A stretch of DNA of 64,000 nucleotides from Nocardiopsis mwathae (lineage in GTDB: Bacteria; Actinomycetota; Actinomycetes; Streptosporangiales; Streptosporangiaceae), in NCBI RefSeq assembly GCF_014201195.1, contig NZ_JACHDS010000001.1, forward strand, positions 124,001-188,000, read 5' to 3'. The notes beneath the pieces were generated by a model. It made no database searches. It worked only from the letters and a program-made list of their open reading frames with translations, and was not told the DNA's origin. Made by a program: the position numbers and the translations under genes. Below, in pieces: positions 17,919 through 25,831 of this stretch (its first letter is position 1; every line of letters starts with the position of its first letter).

Positions 17919-18607
17919 ACGTGCGGCGTCTCCACATCCTCTGCGAGGGTCAGACCGAGGAAACGGTTGTCCGCGAGACCATCGCCCCCTACCTCGAAGC
18001 GAGGGGTGTCTACGCGACACACTCGATCCTCACGACTCGGCGGGCTGCGGGCGGAAGCGCCTTCAAGGGAGGTGTCTCCAAGTGGAGCAAGATCCAGGTG
18101 GAGATCCGGCTACTGCTCAAGGACTCGTCCCTCGGTCTCGTGACGACCTTCATCGACTACTACGGAGCGCCGCCGGACACCCCTGGAATGGCGGACCGGC
18201 CTTCTGCTACGCCTCACGATCAGGTTGTCCATGTGGAACGCGCGATGGCCGAGGCCATCGGTGACTCTCGGTTCCTTCCACACCTGCTTCTTCATGAGAC
18301 CGAGACGTGGGTCTTGGCTTGCCCGGAAGCGCTCGGAATCGTCACTGGAGACCAAAGGATCGCGGCAGCGGTCAGCGCCCTGACCGCTGAGGAGGGCGGA
18401 GCGGAACTCGTCAACGACGGCCCGAACACCGCCCCCTCCAAGCGGCTGCAAGCGCTCTACCCGAAGTACAGAAAGACAGCGGATGGGCCGGACGCCATCT
18501 ATCTCACTGGCATCGACGCGATTCGCGAACGGTGCTCGCATGCGGACCAGTGGTTCGACGCCATCCAGCGCCGTCTCGGTGGCCCTTCTCGTTATCGGCT
18601 GGCCTAA
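17915..18607 (+). CDS. DUF4276 family protein (TOPRIM-like), partner of the AAA ATPase
   Basis: 230 residues from the GTG at 17915, which overlaps the ATPase stop (GTGA). An ATG at 17840 in frame would overlap much more and lacks support. The start RRLHILCEGQTEETVVRE and the later LLLHETETWVLA are DUF4276 hallmarks. The acidic residues in CEGQTEE resemble the first motif of TOPRIM nucleases. The tight coupling suggests a two-protein effector with the ATPase as sensor or motor. Nuclease activity is inferred. The 3' end overlaps that of the convergent GNAT gene by 4 bp. Confidence 0.82.
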   Translation: MNVRRLHILCEGQTEETVVRETIAPYLEARGVYATHSILTTRRAAGGSAFKGGVSKWSKIQVEIRLLLKDSSLGLVTTFIDYYGAPPDTPGMADRPSATPHDQVVHVERAMAEAIGDSRFLPHLLLHETETWVLACPEALGIVTGDQRIAAAVSALTAEEGGAELVNDGPNTAPSKRLQALYPKYRKTADGPDAIYLTGIDAIRERCSHADQWFDAIQRRLGGPSRYRLA

Positions 18608-19200
18608 GGTCCCGGCGAGGGGCACGTTCCGCAGAAGCTCCGTTGGGCTTGCCAGTTCTCGGCGGTGACGGCCCAGACCTCGGTGTCGTGGTGTATCCCG
18701 TTGAGCAGGAAGCTCTTCCTCAACGTTGTCTGGTGAGCCATGCCGAGGCGCATGGCGATGCCTCGTCCGTGGGGATTCTCGGGGCTTGCGCGCAGTTCGG
18801 ATCGTCGCAGTCCCCGGGAATGGAACGCCCAGTCCAACATGTGACGCAGAGCGAGGGTCGCCAGGCCGTGTCCCTGGGCTTGGGGGATCAGCCAGGCACC
18901 GACCTCGCAGCAGGCTGACCGAGTGTCGAAGGTGCGGAACAGGGCGCCGCCTACCAGGGCACCGTCACGCCAGATGCCGAGGTATCGACCTGTGTCGTGT
19001 GCTTGGCGGGCGGCGTAGTGCTGGAGGAGTTTCCGAGCGCTGAATACGTCCGTCACCCGGGCTGCCAGGACGGTCCATGGGGTCAGGTGCTCCCTGGCGC
19101 ACTCCACGCAGTCGAAGAGCTCTTCGGCGTTCCATGGCTCCAGGGGTCGGAGTTCAGCGTTCCGGCCGAGTTGATGGGAGAGCACGGCGTCCACACTCAC
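18604..19200 (-). CDS. GNAT family N-acetyltransferase (RimJ/RimL-like)
   Basis: 198 residues, GTG start at 19200 overlapping the upstream stop (GTGA). Features are LRPLEPWNAEELFDCVECAREHL at the start, VGGALFRTFDTRSACCEVGAWLIPQAQGHGLATLAL with the acetyl-CoA-binding Q/RxxGxA-like loop (QAQGHGLA, about 118-125), and SPENPHGRGIAMRLGM near the end. Relatives acetylate N-termini of ribosomal proteins, peptides or small molecules. The substrate here is unknown. It is the last gene of a minus-strand operon with two unknown proteins, so it may modify one of them or their product. Confidence 0.87.
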   Translation of the reverse strand: MSVDAVLSHQLGRNAELRPLEPWNAEELFDCVECAREHLTPWTVLAARVTDVFSARKLLQHYAARQAHDTGRYLGIWRDGALVGGALFRTFDTRSACCEVGAWLIPQAQGHGLATLALRHMLDWAFHSRGLRRSELRASPENPHGRGIAMRLGMAHQTTLRKSFLLNGIHHDTEVWAVTAENWQAQRSFCGTCPSPGP

Positions 19201-19826
19201 CTGGTGGTAGCGAGGCTCGGAGGCGGAAACAGGGCCTTGAGTTCCGTGTAGACAGAGGCAGGATCGTCGACTGGCTGTCCCAGCGGCTCCGTGAACACGT
19301 CCCGGCCGTCGTCACCTGGTCCCTGCTCCAGGATCGCCATGATGTCGGGCAGCTTTTCCGCGAGGAAGAGCCCGTCCTTACTGGGGATCGCGTTGCGCAG
19401 TGAGAAGAAGGCGACGGGAGGCGGCATCATCGCCTGGCCTTTGCTGTCGACGAGTTCCACACCGGTCCAGAAGCGTCCGACCATGAGCTGGACCGGGGCA
19501 TAGAGGTTGCGGGCGAGCCAGGCCGGCCATTGCAGGAGCTTTCGGGCGCTGTCGCTGTCCTCCGGGCCGAGGATGGCGATGTTGCGGCAGGCCAGTGGAC
19601 CAGACTCCCGGCGAGCGGCTCGGAGTCCCTCTGCGGACTCGACGAGGAGAGCGAAAAGCTCGGGCTGGTCGCCGGTTTCGGCGTCGTAGGCCGACCAGAC
19701 CGTCAGCCCTCGATCCACGGAAGGGCGGAGATACGGGCAGCGGCGGATCATGTCGTTCTGGTGCTCGGCGAGGCCGGGGTGAACCGCCGCGGGGTCGGTC
19801 GTGGCGGTGATGCGTGGACGAATCAT
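19197..19826 (-). CDS. Conserved protein of unknown function (possibly DUF6875-like)
   Basis: 209 residues from the ATG at 19826 (MIRPRITATT), with AAGGAG 10 nt upstream. The longer frame start lacks one. It is soluble, with no membrane segment. Notable stretches are RRCPYLRPSVDRGLTVW (about 28-44), CRNIAILGPEDSDSARKLL and LYAPVQLMVGRFW. The CPY...S...G pattern reminds me of DUF6875 proteins found in actinobacterial accessory clusters, but I am not sure. Its stop overlaps the GNAT start by 4 nt, and the 162-aa gene lies 93 bp upstream, so the three appear to be one operon. Confidence 0.72.
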   Translation of the reverse strand: MIRPRITATTDPAAVHPGLAEHQNDMIRRCPYLRPSVDRGLTVWSAYDAETGDQPELFALLVESAEGLRAARRESGPLACRNIAILGPEDSDSARKLLQWPAWLARNLYAPVQLMVGRFWTGVELVDSKGQAMMPPPVAFFSLRNAIPSKDGLFLAEKLPDIMAILEQGPGDDGRDVFTEPLGQPVDDPASVYTELKALFPPPSLATTR

Positions 19827-19919
19827 CGCTGGAGATCTCCTTCGTGTCCCTCGGGGCTTGGAGTCGGGCGGAACGCCCCTCAACGCCCCGCCCGTGTTGA
19901 TCGCCTTGCCGCTCCAGCC

Positions 19920-20408
19920 TTACGTCAGGTGTCCCGACCCCTCGGTCTCCGGCGGCGAGGCGGTCTGGAAGTCGTCCCCGTCGTTCGTCGTAGGTTGGCA
20001 GTCCCAGGTGACGATGAGCGGTACCTCTGCTGGCGCGTCGTCGGAATGGAGCCGACCGCCCCGGTTCCTGAGGTAGCGGCCGTAGAGTTCCCTGTCGACA
20101 GCCCCGTTCTTGTCGGCGAACCACACGCACGGAAGCGTCCCGTAGCGTTCGTGATAGAGGCCCAGCCACGATGGCGTGCCCGAACCGGGTGCGCTGACAT
20201 GACCGACAGAGTGCCCGACCGCGTCGCGGTACAGGGCACGGTACTCCTTGGTGCCGAGCATGCGATGCCACTCGGCATCGATGTAGGCGGAGAACATCTC
20301 CGGCGATTCAGACGCCAGGTCCGCGATGACGAAGAACTTCGCGAGCTCGGTGCGGGCGATTTCGGGAGTCACACGCTGCTCCGAGAAGACAGGAGAAGGA
20401 GTCTTCAC
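19920..20408 (-). CDS. Conserved protein of unknown function, first gene of the GNAT operon
   Basis: 162 residues from the GTG at 20408, which has AAGGGA at proper distance. The ATG at 20417 would abut that site. I do not recognise it. The N-terminal half is helical (IARTELAKFFVIADLASESP), and the middle reads HRMLGTKEYRALYRDAVGHSVGHV. The C-terminal 35 residues after VTWDCQPTTNDGDD are acidic and Pro/Ser/Thr-rich and probably disordered. It is the first gene of the operon ending in the GNAT enzyme. A palindromic operator-like site lies 82 bp upstream of its start. Confidence 0.68.
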   Translation of the reverse strand: MKTPSPVFSEQRVTPEIARTELAKFFVIADLASESPEMFSAYIDAEWHRMLGTKEYRALYRDAVGHSVGHVSAPGSGTPSWLGLYHERYGTLPCVWFADKNGAVDRELYGRYLRNRGGRLHSDDAPAEVPLIVTWDCQPTTNDGDDFQTASPPETEGSGHLT

Positions 20409-20489
20409 AGGTTCCATCCCTTTCTTATCCGCTGTGGTTTCCAGTGGAATGACACGAAGGTACGCGTGAAGGCGTTCGACGAGGAAGAC

Positions 20490-20509
20490 TTATTCTCGAA
20501 TGAGAATAA
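20490..20509. promoter_or_regulatory. Palindromic operator (TTATTC-N8-GAATAA), site A
   Basis: TTATTCTC and GAGAATAA form a perfect 8-bp inverted repeat around GAAT. It lies upstream of the unknown/GNAT operon and just past the end of the XRE gene. The same half-sites at the same spacing occur at 22169-22188 in front of the XRE operon. Confidence 0.6.
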
Positions 20510-20546
20510 ACTGCTTTCTGGGGGTTGGATTTTGTTTCGTGAGGCG

Positions 20547-21377
20547 CTATCGGAAGCTGTTGGCCCACGCGAGTAATAGATCTCGCGCGTCGTCGTCGAA
20601 GAAGGTGTTCTCCTCGAAAGAGGAGAAGATCTCCCGGTGTTGGTCGATGTCTTTCGGGTCCCGAAAGACTATCCGCCCCGTGAGAGTCTCCGCGGTCGCC
20701 AGTCGATCGTCGTAGATGGTGAACGTGCTCAATGGGCCTCTAGGTGTTGGCGTGCCCAAAGGGATCACACCCAGACGGATGCTCGGCAGGTGGGACACCG
20801 ACACCAGCCGGTCGACCTGGACTGCCATGGCGGGACGCGGCACGATAGGCCATTTCACGGCCTGCTCGGTGAGGATGAAGGTCAGCGACTTGGAAGTGTC
20901 GTAGAGGAGGTCCTGGCGCTTCAATTTCCGCTCGACGGTCTTTGAGGTGTCTACGGGGGCGTGTTCAAGGCTGGAGCGGATGTATTCGGGTGTGGCAAGT
21001 AATCCAGTGATCATGGATGGAAGGAAATATCGGATCTCCGTGGCCTCGGCTTCGAGATGGGCCAGTTCGGACTGCCGCTTTTCCAGCCCTCGGCGCCATG
21101 ACAAGCGGCTGGCGTTCCACTCGGTGTTGGCGATTCGCGCCAGTTCGGCCACCTCGTCCACCAGAGCTGGTGGTGCGTCAAGAGCTCGGAGGATGCTCTC
21201 CACGTCGACGAGGCTGGGAATCATCTTCCCTGTCTCGATCTTGCTGATCTTGCTCTGGGACATGCTGCAACGCCGAGCAAGCCGGTCTCCTGTGAGACCG
21301 GCTTGCTTCCTGAGCGTCTTCAGTGTCTCCGCGAGATCACGCTTCGACTGACCGAGCTGTTCAGGGGAGAACGTCAC
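20547..21377 (-). CDS. XRE-family HTH regulator with DUF5753 domain (second unit)
   Basis: 276 residues, GTG start at 21377. The HTH is LRKQAGLTGDRLARRCSMSQSKISKIETGK (residues about 22-51), with a clear recognition-helix signature in its second half. The DUF5753 domain follows, with ITGLLATPEYIRS near residue 125 and TPTPRGPLSTFTIYDD near 210. The coding start overlaps the end of the DUF6879 gene by 17 nt. It is the third gene of the minus-strand unit small protein-DUF6879-XRE, a combination common in actinomycetes. It probably binds the matching palindromes at 20490 and 22169, which would make it both autoregulatory and a regulator of the following operon. Confidence 0.92.
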   Translation of the reverse strand: MTFSPEQLGQSKRDLAETLKTLRKQAGLTGDRLARRCSMSQSKISKIETGKMIPSLVDVESILRALDAPPALVDEVAELARIANTEWNASRLSWRRGLEKRQSELAHLEAEATEIRYFLPSMITGLLATPEYIRSSLEHAPVDTSKTVERKLKRQDLLYDTSKSLTFILTEQAVKWPIVPRPAMAVQVDRLVSVSHLPSIRLGVIPLGTPTPRGPLSTFTIYDDRLATAETLTGRIVFRDPKDIDQHREIFSSFEENTFFDDDARDLLLAWANSFR

Positions 21378-21894
21378 CGTGCGCTTTCAGGTAGTCAGCC
21401 AACGGGAGGGCGTGCTCAATGGCGATCCGCTTCCATTCGCGATACGGCTGGAGGTCGCCCTCGAAGACTTCGCGGTTGATCTGGGTGCCGTCTGGCCGGT
21501 AGTTCAAGTGGACGAGTCGTTCTTCGTCGAACATCCACCAGTCCTGGTCTATGGGGAGGCCATCGGGAACGCCGTCGGTGGCATCGAGAACGCGGATGTC
21601 TTCGCCATGCGCAATGTTTCCGGGTATGCCCCAGGAGAACTGATACCGCTGGTAGTCGGTGAGCGGGCGGCGAACGACCCTGACGCGGCCTACGGACTTT
21701 CCTTGGTCCATGTATTCAGCGAGCCGCTTGTGCCACCTGGCGTTGTGGCCGGGAAGCTTCGGTTCGCCCTGAAGGAAGCGTGCGAAACTCTCTGATTCAG
21801 CGGGCATCGTGTATGTCGGCTGGACCTCAAGCCGGAACGCCTCGCCCTTGAAGGCGTCGAAGAACTTGACCCAGGCGTCACCATCCAAGTACAC
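21361..21894 (-). CDS. DUF6879 family protein
   Basis: 177 residues from a GTG at 21894 preceded by GGGAGG. Typical family content includes WHKRLAEYMDQGKSVGRVRVVRRPLTDYQRYQFSWGIPGNI..GEDIRVLD and a C-terminal HALPLADYLKAHG. DUF6879 genes regularly sit beside XRE/DUF5753 regulators in Streptomyces-like genomes, with no firmly known activity. It overlaps both neighbours by 17 nt, so all three genes are likely translated in a coupled way. No membrane segment or known catalytic motif is visible. Confidence 0.85.
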   Translation of the reverse strand: MYLDGDAWVKFFDAFKGEAFRLEVQPTYTMPAESESFARFLQGEPKLPGHNARWHKRLAEYMDQGKSVGRVRVVRRPLTDYQRYQFSWGIPGNIAHGEDIRVLDATDGVPDGLPIDQDWWMFDEERLVHLNYRPDGTQINREVFEGDLQPYREWKRIAIEHALPLADYLKAHGDVLP

Positions 21895-22087
21895 GAACAG
21901 CCTCCCTCAGCACACTTTCCGGGATCTCCACCGCACCCTCGCCTTTTGGTACCTCCAACGAGCGGTACTGGTCGCCCTGGACCACGAACGTGCCATGTCT
22001 TGTCACGTAGACGTTGGGGCAATCGTCACCATCGCATGCAGGCCCGCCACCACCGGTCAAGCGAGTGAGCTCTTCGGTGATGTCCAC
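21878..22087 (-). CDS. Small protein of the DUF6879/XRE unit
   Basis: 69 residues, GTG start at 22087 with AAGGGAGAT in front. It contains two close cysteines (PACDGDDCPNVYVTRHGTF, about residues 16-34) and the stretch GDQYRSL..PKGEGAVEIPESVL. Such short proteins typically precede DUF6879 genes. It overlaps the DUF6879 gene by 17 nt and is the first gene of the operon, 81 bp downstream of the palindrome at 22169-22188. The function is unknown. Confidence 0.8.
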   Translation of the reverse strand: MDITEELTRLTGGGGPACDGDDCPNVYVTRHGTFVVQGDQYRSLEVPKGEGAVEIPESVLREAVRVLGW

Positions 22088-22168
22088 GGATCTCCCTTCG
22101 CCAGGGCCGTCGCGGCCACGTCCCTGACGTTAGAAGCGGATCCGGGGGCAGTCCATGGGCCTGGCGGA

Positions 22169-22188
22169 ATATTCCTGATTCGGAATAA
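22169..22188. promoter_or_regulatory. Palindromic operator (TTATTC-N8-GAATA), site B
   Basis: On the minus strand this reads TTATTCCGAATCAGGAATAT, carrying the same outer half-sites at the same spacing as site A at 20490. It overlaps a perfect 10-bp palindrome GGAATATTCC (22166-22175). It lies in front of the small protein/DUF6879/XRE operon. Confidence 0.55.
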
Positions 22189-22217
22189 AGATCTTGAAGG
22201 GGAGGTGCTCTGCCACC

Positions 22218-22712
22218 TCACGGTCGGCGGGCGGGTTCCGCGTCGGCCGGGACCGCGGGGTCCGCCGTCGGCTGGTTCGGCTTGGCGGGGAAGACCCAGC
22301 GGCGGTAGCTCCAGTAGCGGAAGAGGGTGCCCAGGCCGACGCCGATGATGTTGCCGGAGATGTTGCGGGCCAGGGCGCCGTCCAGGCCGAGGAGGTGGAC
22401 GGTGGTCCACACGCAGCCGAGTTGGATCAGCAGGCCGACGCCGTTCATGATGAAGAAGAGGACGTACTCGCGGGCCAGCCCGGTCCGGGCACGGGTGTTG
22501 AAGGTCCAGTGGCGGTGCCCGATGAAGGCCGCGATGGTGGCGACGACGGTACCGAGCGCCTGGCCGAGGAGGGCGGACATGCCGAACACCGTCCACAGCA
22601 GGTTGGTGGTGGCGACTTGCACCACAAAGGCCACGCCGCCGACGGTGCCGAACTTGGCGAGTTCGTGGATGAGTAGGGAGAACCGCTGGTAGAGGGCTGT
22701 GGCGATGCGCAA
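22218..22712 (-). CDS. GtrA family membrane protein
   Basis: 164 residues if the TTG at 22712 is used (LRIATALYQRFSLLIHELAKFGTVGG). The same frame is open to an ATG at 22832, but that leader overlaps the purK control region and is not like the family. Four hydrophobic segments of the GtrA type are visible (e.g. GGVAFVVQVATTNLLWTVFG, LGTVVATIAAFIGHRHWTF, YVLFFIMNGVGLLIQL). GtrA proteins help flip or transfer polyprenyl-linked sugars. It is divergent from purK, and its link to the glycopolymer locus 5 kb away is possible but unproven. Confidence 0.85.
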   Translation of the reverse strand: MRIATALYQRFSLLIHELAKFGTVGGVAFVVQVATTNLLWTVFGMSALLGQALGTVVATIAAFIGHRHWTFNTRARTGLAREYVLFFIMNGVGLLIQLGCVWTTVHLLGLDGALARNISGNIIGVGLGTLFRYWSYRRWVFPAKPNQPTADPAVPADAEPARRP

Positions 22713-22833
22713 GGGGCGTTCCGATCCAACCTCGGGCCGGTCATTAGACTTCCGTGGGGTGCCAGAGGCCGTCCCGTGCCCCCTGGCAGCCGTGAGCCCC
22801 CTCCCGCACCGGTGATCGAACGAGTGAGGCATT

Positions 22834-23991
22834 GTGAGCGAGCGTAATCGGCCCGTCCCCAGCGTTGGAATGGTCGGCGGTGGCCAGCTCGCCCGGATGA
22901 CCCACCAGGCGGGGATCGCGCTGGGCGTGGACTTCCGGGTGCTGGCGGCGTCGGCGACCGACAGCGCGGCGCTGGTCTGCGGTGACGTGCACCTCGGCGA
23001 CGACCGGGGCCGGGACGACCTGCTGGCGTTCGGGAAGTCCTGCGACGTCCTCACCTTCGACCACGAGCACGTACCCGACCCGGTGCTGCGGGAGCTGGAG
23101 GCCTCGGGTGTGGTGGTCCGGCCCGGGCGCGACGCCCTGCGCTACGCCCAGGACAAGCTGCGCATGCGCACGCGCGCCGAGGAGTTGGGCGCGCCCTGCC
23201 CGCGGTGGCGCGCGGTGACCACCGTCGCCCAGGTCGAGGCGTTCGCCGAGGAGGTCGGCTGGCCGCTCGTGCTGAAGGCGGCGCGTGGCGGCTACGACGG
23301 CAAGGGCGTGTGGGTCGTCGACGACGCCGCCGAGGCCCTGGTGGTGCTGGAGCGTGCCGCCGAGGCCGGGGTCCGGCTGCTGGCCGAGGAGAAGGTCGCG
23401 TTCCGGCGCGAGCTGGCGGTACAGGTCGCCCGTTCGCCCTACGGGCAGGTCGCGGTCTACCCCGTCGTCGAGACCGTGCAGCGCGACGGCATCTGCCACG
23501 AGGTGATCGCCCCCGCCCCCGACTTGGACGCGGCCAAGGCCACCCGCGCCCAGGAACTGGCGATCGAGCTGGCCCAGGCGCTCGGCGTGGTCGGCATGCT
23601 CGCGGTCGAGCTGTTCGAGACGGCCCACGGGGTCGTCATCAACGAGCTGGCGATGCGCCCGCACAACTCCGGGCACTGGACCATGGACGGAGCCCGCACC
23701 TGCCAGTTCGAGCAGCACCTGCGCGCCGTGCTCGACCTGCCGCTGGGGTCGCCGTCGCCCACCGCCCCCTACACGGTGATGGCCAACCTGCTCGGCGGAG
23801 CGGACCCCGACGTCTACAGCCGCTACATTCATGTCATGGCCAAGGACCCCGAGCTGAAGGTGCACTTCTACGGCAAGGAGGTCCGCCCCGGCCGCAAGAT
23901 CGGACACGTCAACGTGGCCGGCGGCGACTACGAGGACCTGCTCGCCCGCGCCCGTGACGCCGCCGCCTACCTCAAGGGAGATCCCCAGTGA
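22834..23991 (+). CDS. purK: 5-(carboxyamino)imidazole ribonucleotide synthase
   Basis: ATP-dependent conversion of AIR and bicarbonate to N5-CAIR in purine synthesis. It has 385 residues with a GTG start at 22834. The N-terminal [17 protein letters not shown], the ATP-grasp [15 protein letters not shown] (about 148-162) and the C-terminal [17 protein letters not shown] match the family closely. The stop overlaps the start of purE by 4 nt (GTGA). The purK-purE order is the usual actinobacterial arrangement, often next to a GtrA gene. Confidence 0.97.
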   Translation: MSERNRPVPSVGMVGGGQLARMTHQAGIALGVDFRVLAASATDSAALVCGDVHLGDDRGRDDLLAFGKSCDVLTFDHEHVPDPVLRELEASGVVVRPGRDALRYAQDKLRMRTRAEELGAPCPRWRAVTTVAQVEAFAEEVGWPLVLKAARGGYDGKGVWVVDDAAEALVVLERAAEAGVRLLAEEKVAFRRELAVQVARSPYGQVAVYPVVETVQRDGICHEVIAPAPDLDAAKATRAQELAIELAQALGVVGMLAVELFETAHGVVINELAMRPHNSGHWTMDGARTCQFEQHLRAVLDLPLGSPSPTAPYTVMANLLGGADPDVYSRYIHVMAKDPELKVHFYGKEVRPGRKIGHVNVAGGDYEDLLARARDAAAYLKGDPQ

Positions 23992-24518
23992 CCGAGACCG
24001 CCCCGACCGTCGGCATCGTGATGGGCAGCGACTCCGACTGGCCCGTCATGGAGGAAGCGGCCAAGGCCCTGGACGAGTTCGGGGTCACCTACGAGGCCGA
24101 TGTCGTCTCCGCGCACCGCATGCCGCACGAGATGATCGCCTACGGCTCCGAGGCGGCCGACCGCGGCCTGAAGGTCATCATCGCCGGGGCCGGGGGCGCC
24201 GCCCACCTGCCCGGCATGCTCGCCTCGGTCACCACGCTGCCGGTCATCGGCGTGCCGGTCCCGCTGAAGTACCTCGACGGGATGGACTCGCTGCTGTCCA
24301 TCGTGCAGATGCCGGCCGGTGTCCCGGTCGCGACGGTCGCGGTGGGCGCCGCCCGCAACGCCGGCCTGCTGGCCATCCGCATGCTGGCCGCCCACGACAC
24401 CGACCTGTGCGACCGGATGGCCAAGTTCCAGCAGGAGCTGAAGGCCCAGGCCCAAGCCAAGGGCGAACGCCTTCGCCGCCAGGTCACCGGCGGCAACTCC
24501 ATGGGTTTCGGGGTCTGA
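23988..24518 (+). CDS. purE: 5-(carboxyamino)imidazole ribonucleotide mutase
   Basis: Moves the carboxyl group of N5-CAIR to carbon to give CAIR. It has 176 residues and a GTG start overlapping the purK stop. The class I PurE signature [13 protein letters not shown] is at about 10-22, followed by [11 protein letters not shown] with the catalytic His and [24 protein letters not shown]. It forms a two-gene unit with purK and ends at a hairpin. Confidence 0.97.
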   Translation: MTETAPTVGIVMGSDSDWPVMEEAAKALDEFGVTYEADVVSAHRMPHEMIAYGSEAADRGLKVIIAGAGGAAHLPGMLASVTTLPVIGVPVPLKYLDGMDSLLSIVQMPAGVPVATVAVGAARNAGLLAIRMLAAHDTDLCDRMAKFQQELKAQAQAKGERLRRQVTGGNSMGFGV

Positions 24519-24542
24519 CGGACGAGCGGTTGCGTGCCCGTC

Positions 24543-24585
24543 GGGTACGGCGCAGCCGGGGCGGATGAGTCGTCCGCCCGTACCC
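24543..24585. terminator. Hairpin between purE and the convergent unknown gene
   Basis: GGGTACGG (24543-24550) pairs with CCGTACCC (24578-24585). An inner stem GGGCGGA/TCCGCCC (24559-24565 with 24573-24579) overlaps it, so two alternative folds are possible. It is placed between convergent genes and probably acts in both directions. Confidence 0.6.
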
Positions 24586-25218
24586 TCACCGTCCCCAATG
24601 CGCCCAGACGTCGGCGGGGACGTGGGAGATGAGGCGGGTCAGGGCGTCGAGGCGGGGTTCGACGTCGTGGGGGCCGCCGCCCGCGGCGGTGCAGATGAGC
24701 AGGTCGCGGTCGATGACGAGGTCGGTGAAGCCGTTCTCCCGGATGTCCTCGCGAACGTCGTCGGAGAGCAGTTCCAGGGCGAAGTCCGCCTCCGGGCTCT
24801 CGGCGTAGAACTCGTGGCCGCCGCCGGGGTCGCGGACGTAGAGGTAGGGGACCTGCACCGGGATGTTGACCGCGCAGACCGCCAGCCTGCGCCACGGGGC
24901 GTGCTCGGATTCGCGGTGTACGTAGTCGAAGTAGCGGAAGGAGCGTCCGCGGTAGTGGCCGGTGATCTCGTCGCGGACCCGGCCCAGCGGCCCGGGCGGC
25001 AGTGCGGTGCGCGGCCAGCCCTGGATGGCGCGGGTGTCGCGCTCGATGTAGGTCCAGCCGTGCTCACGCGCGAGCTGCTGCCGACTCGCCGAGTGCGCCC
25101 TGCGTTCGGGGCTCTGGTCGTCGTCGGGTGGCCGGTCGGCGGGCGCGGCGGAAAGGTCGCCCGTGGAGCGCCGTGCGGGCTTCGGTCCGAAGACCCGCAG
25201 AAGCCGGGAGCGTCGCAT
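24586..25218 (-). CDS. Conserved actinobacterial protein of unknown function
   Basis: 210 residues from the ATG at 25218 (MRRSRLLRVFGPKP), preceded by a GGGGCGAGGG-type ribosome site. The N-terminal 45 residues are basic and Pro/Ser-rich and probably disordered. The rest is a soluble alpha/beta domain (HGWTYIERDTRAIQGWPR, GRSFRYFDYVHRE, YLYVRDPGGGHEFYAES, ENGFTDLVIDRDLLIC). No catalytic motif is recognisable. It is an isolated gene on the minus strand ending at the purE hairpin. Such proteins are widespread in actinomycetes without known function. Confidence 0.75.
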   Translation of the reverse strand: MRRSRLLRVFGPKPARRSTGDLSAAPADRPPDDDQSPERRAHSASRQQLAREHGWTYIERDTRAIQGWPRTALPPGPLGRVRDEITGHYRGRSFRYFDYVHRESEHAPWRRLAVCAVNIPVQVPYLYVRDPGGGHEFYAESPEADFALELLSDDVREDIRENGFTDLVIDRDLLICTAAGGGPHDVEPRLDALTRLISHVPADVWAHWGR

Positions 25219-25309
25219 GCCCTCGCCCCTACCCCGATCGGGCGCCGGTGAATCTGCGCGGTGGGGATTGCCACCGCGCAATTGTCGGCGCACCGTGGCG
25301 GCCAGGGGA

Positions 25310-25753
25310 TCAGCCCAGCAGCCGGGGCCATTCGATCGCGGGACAGCGGTCCATCACCATGGTCCGTCCGGCGTCGTGCACCCGCCGGGCCGCGGCGGGG
25401 TCGACCACCCCGAGTTGGAACCAGACGGTCGTGATGTCGTCGCGGGCCAGTGCCTCGTCGGCGACCGCTCCCGCGTCCGCCGAGCGGCGGAACACGTCGG
25501 CCACATCCACCGCGAAGGGGATGTCGGCGAGCGAGGCGTAGCCCCGCTCGCCGTGCACGGTGGCGGCCGAGGGATGCACCGGGACGATGCGCTTGCCGCG
25601 GCTCTGCAGGAACGCGGCGACGCCGTAGGCGGGGCGGCCGGGATCGCCCCCCAGGCCGACGATCGCCCAGACCTCGCTCTCCCGCAGGACGCGGCGGATG
25701 TCGTCGTCATCGACGCCGGTGGTGGTGCGGGCGTCTCCGCTGATGTCGCTCAT
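25310..25753 (-). CDS. CoA-binding domain protein (YccU-like)
   Basis: 147 residues with a Rossmann-type CoA-binding fold: EVWAIVGLGGDPGRPAYGVAAFLQSRG (about 28-54), IVPVHPSAATVHGERGYASLADI and FRRSADAGAVADEAL. Family members resemble the CoA-binding part of succinyl-CoA synthetase alpha but lack the phosphohistidine domain. The biochemical role is not known. It stands alone between an unknown gene and the secreted sphingomyelinase gene. Confidence 0.88.
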   Translation of the reverse strand: MSDISGDARTTTGVDDDDIRRVLRESEVWAIVGLGGDPGRPAYGVAAFLQSRGKRIVPVHPSAATVHGERGYASLADIPFAVDVADVFRRSADAGAVADEALARDDITTVWFQLGVVDPAAARRVHDAGRTMVMDRCPAIEWPRLLG

Positions 25754-25831
25754 GGGTGCGATTCTGCCCGCTGTCCGGCTCCCCCGGCCGCCCGGGGCTT
25801 CATTCGGTCGTGTCGCGGTCGGGCACGCCGG

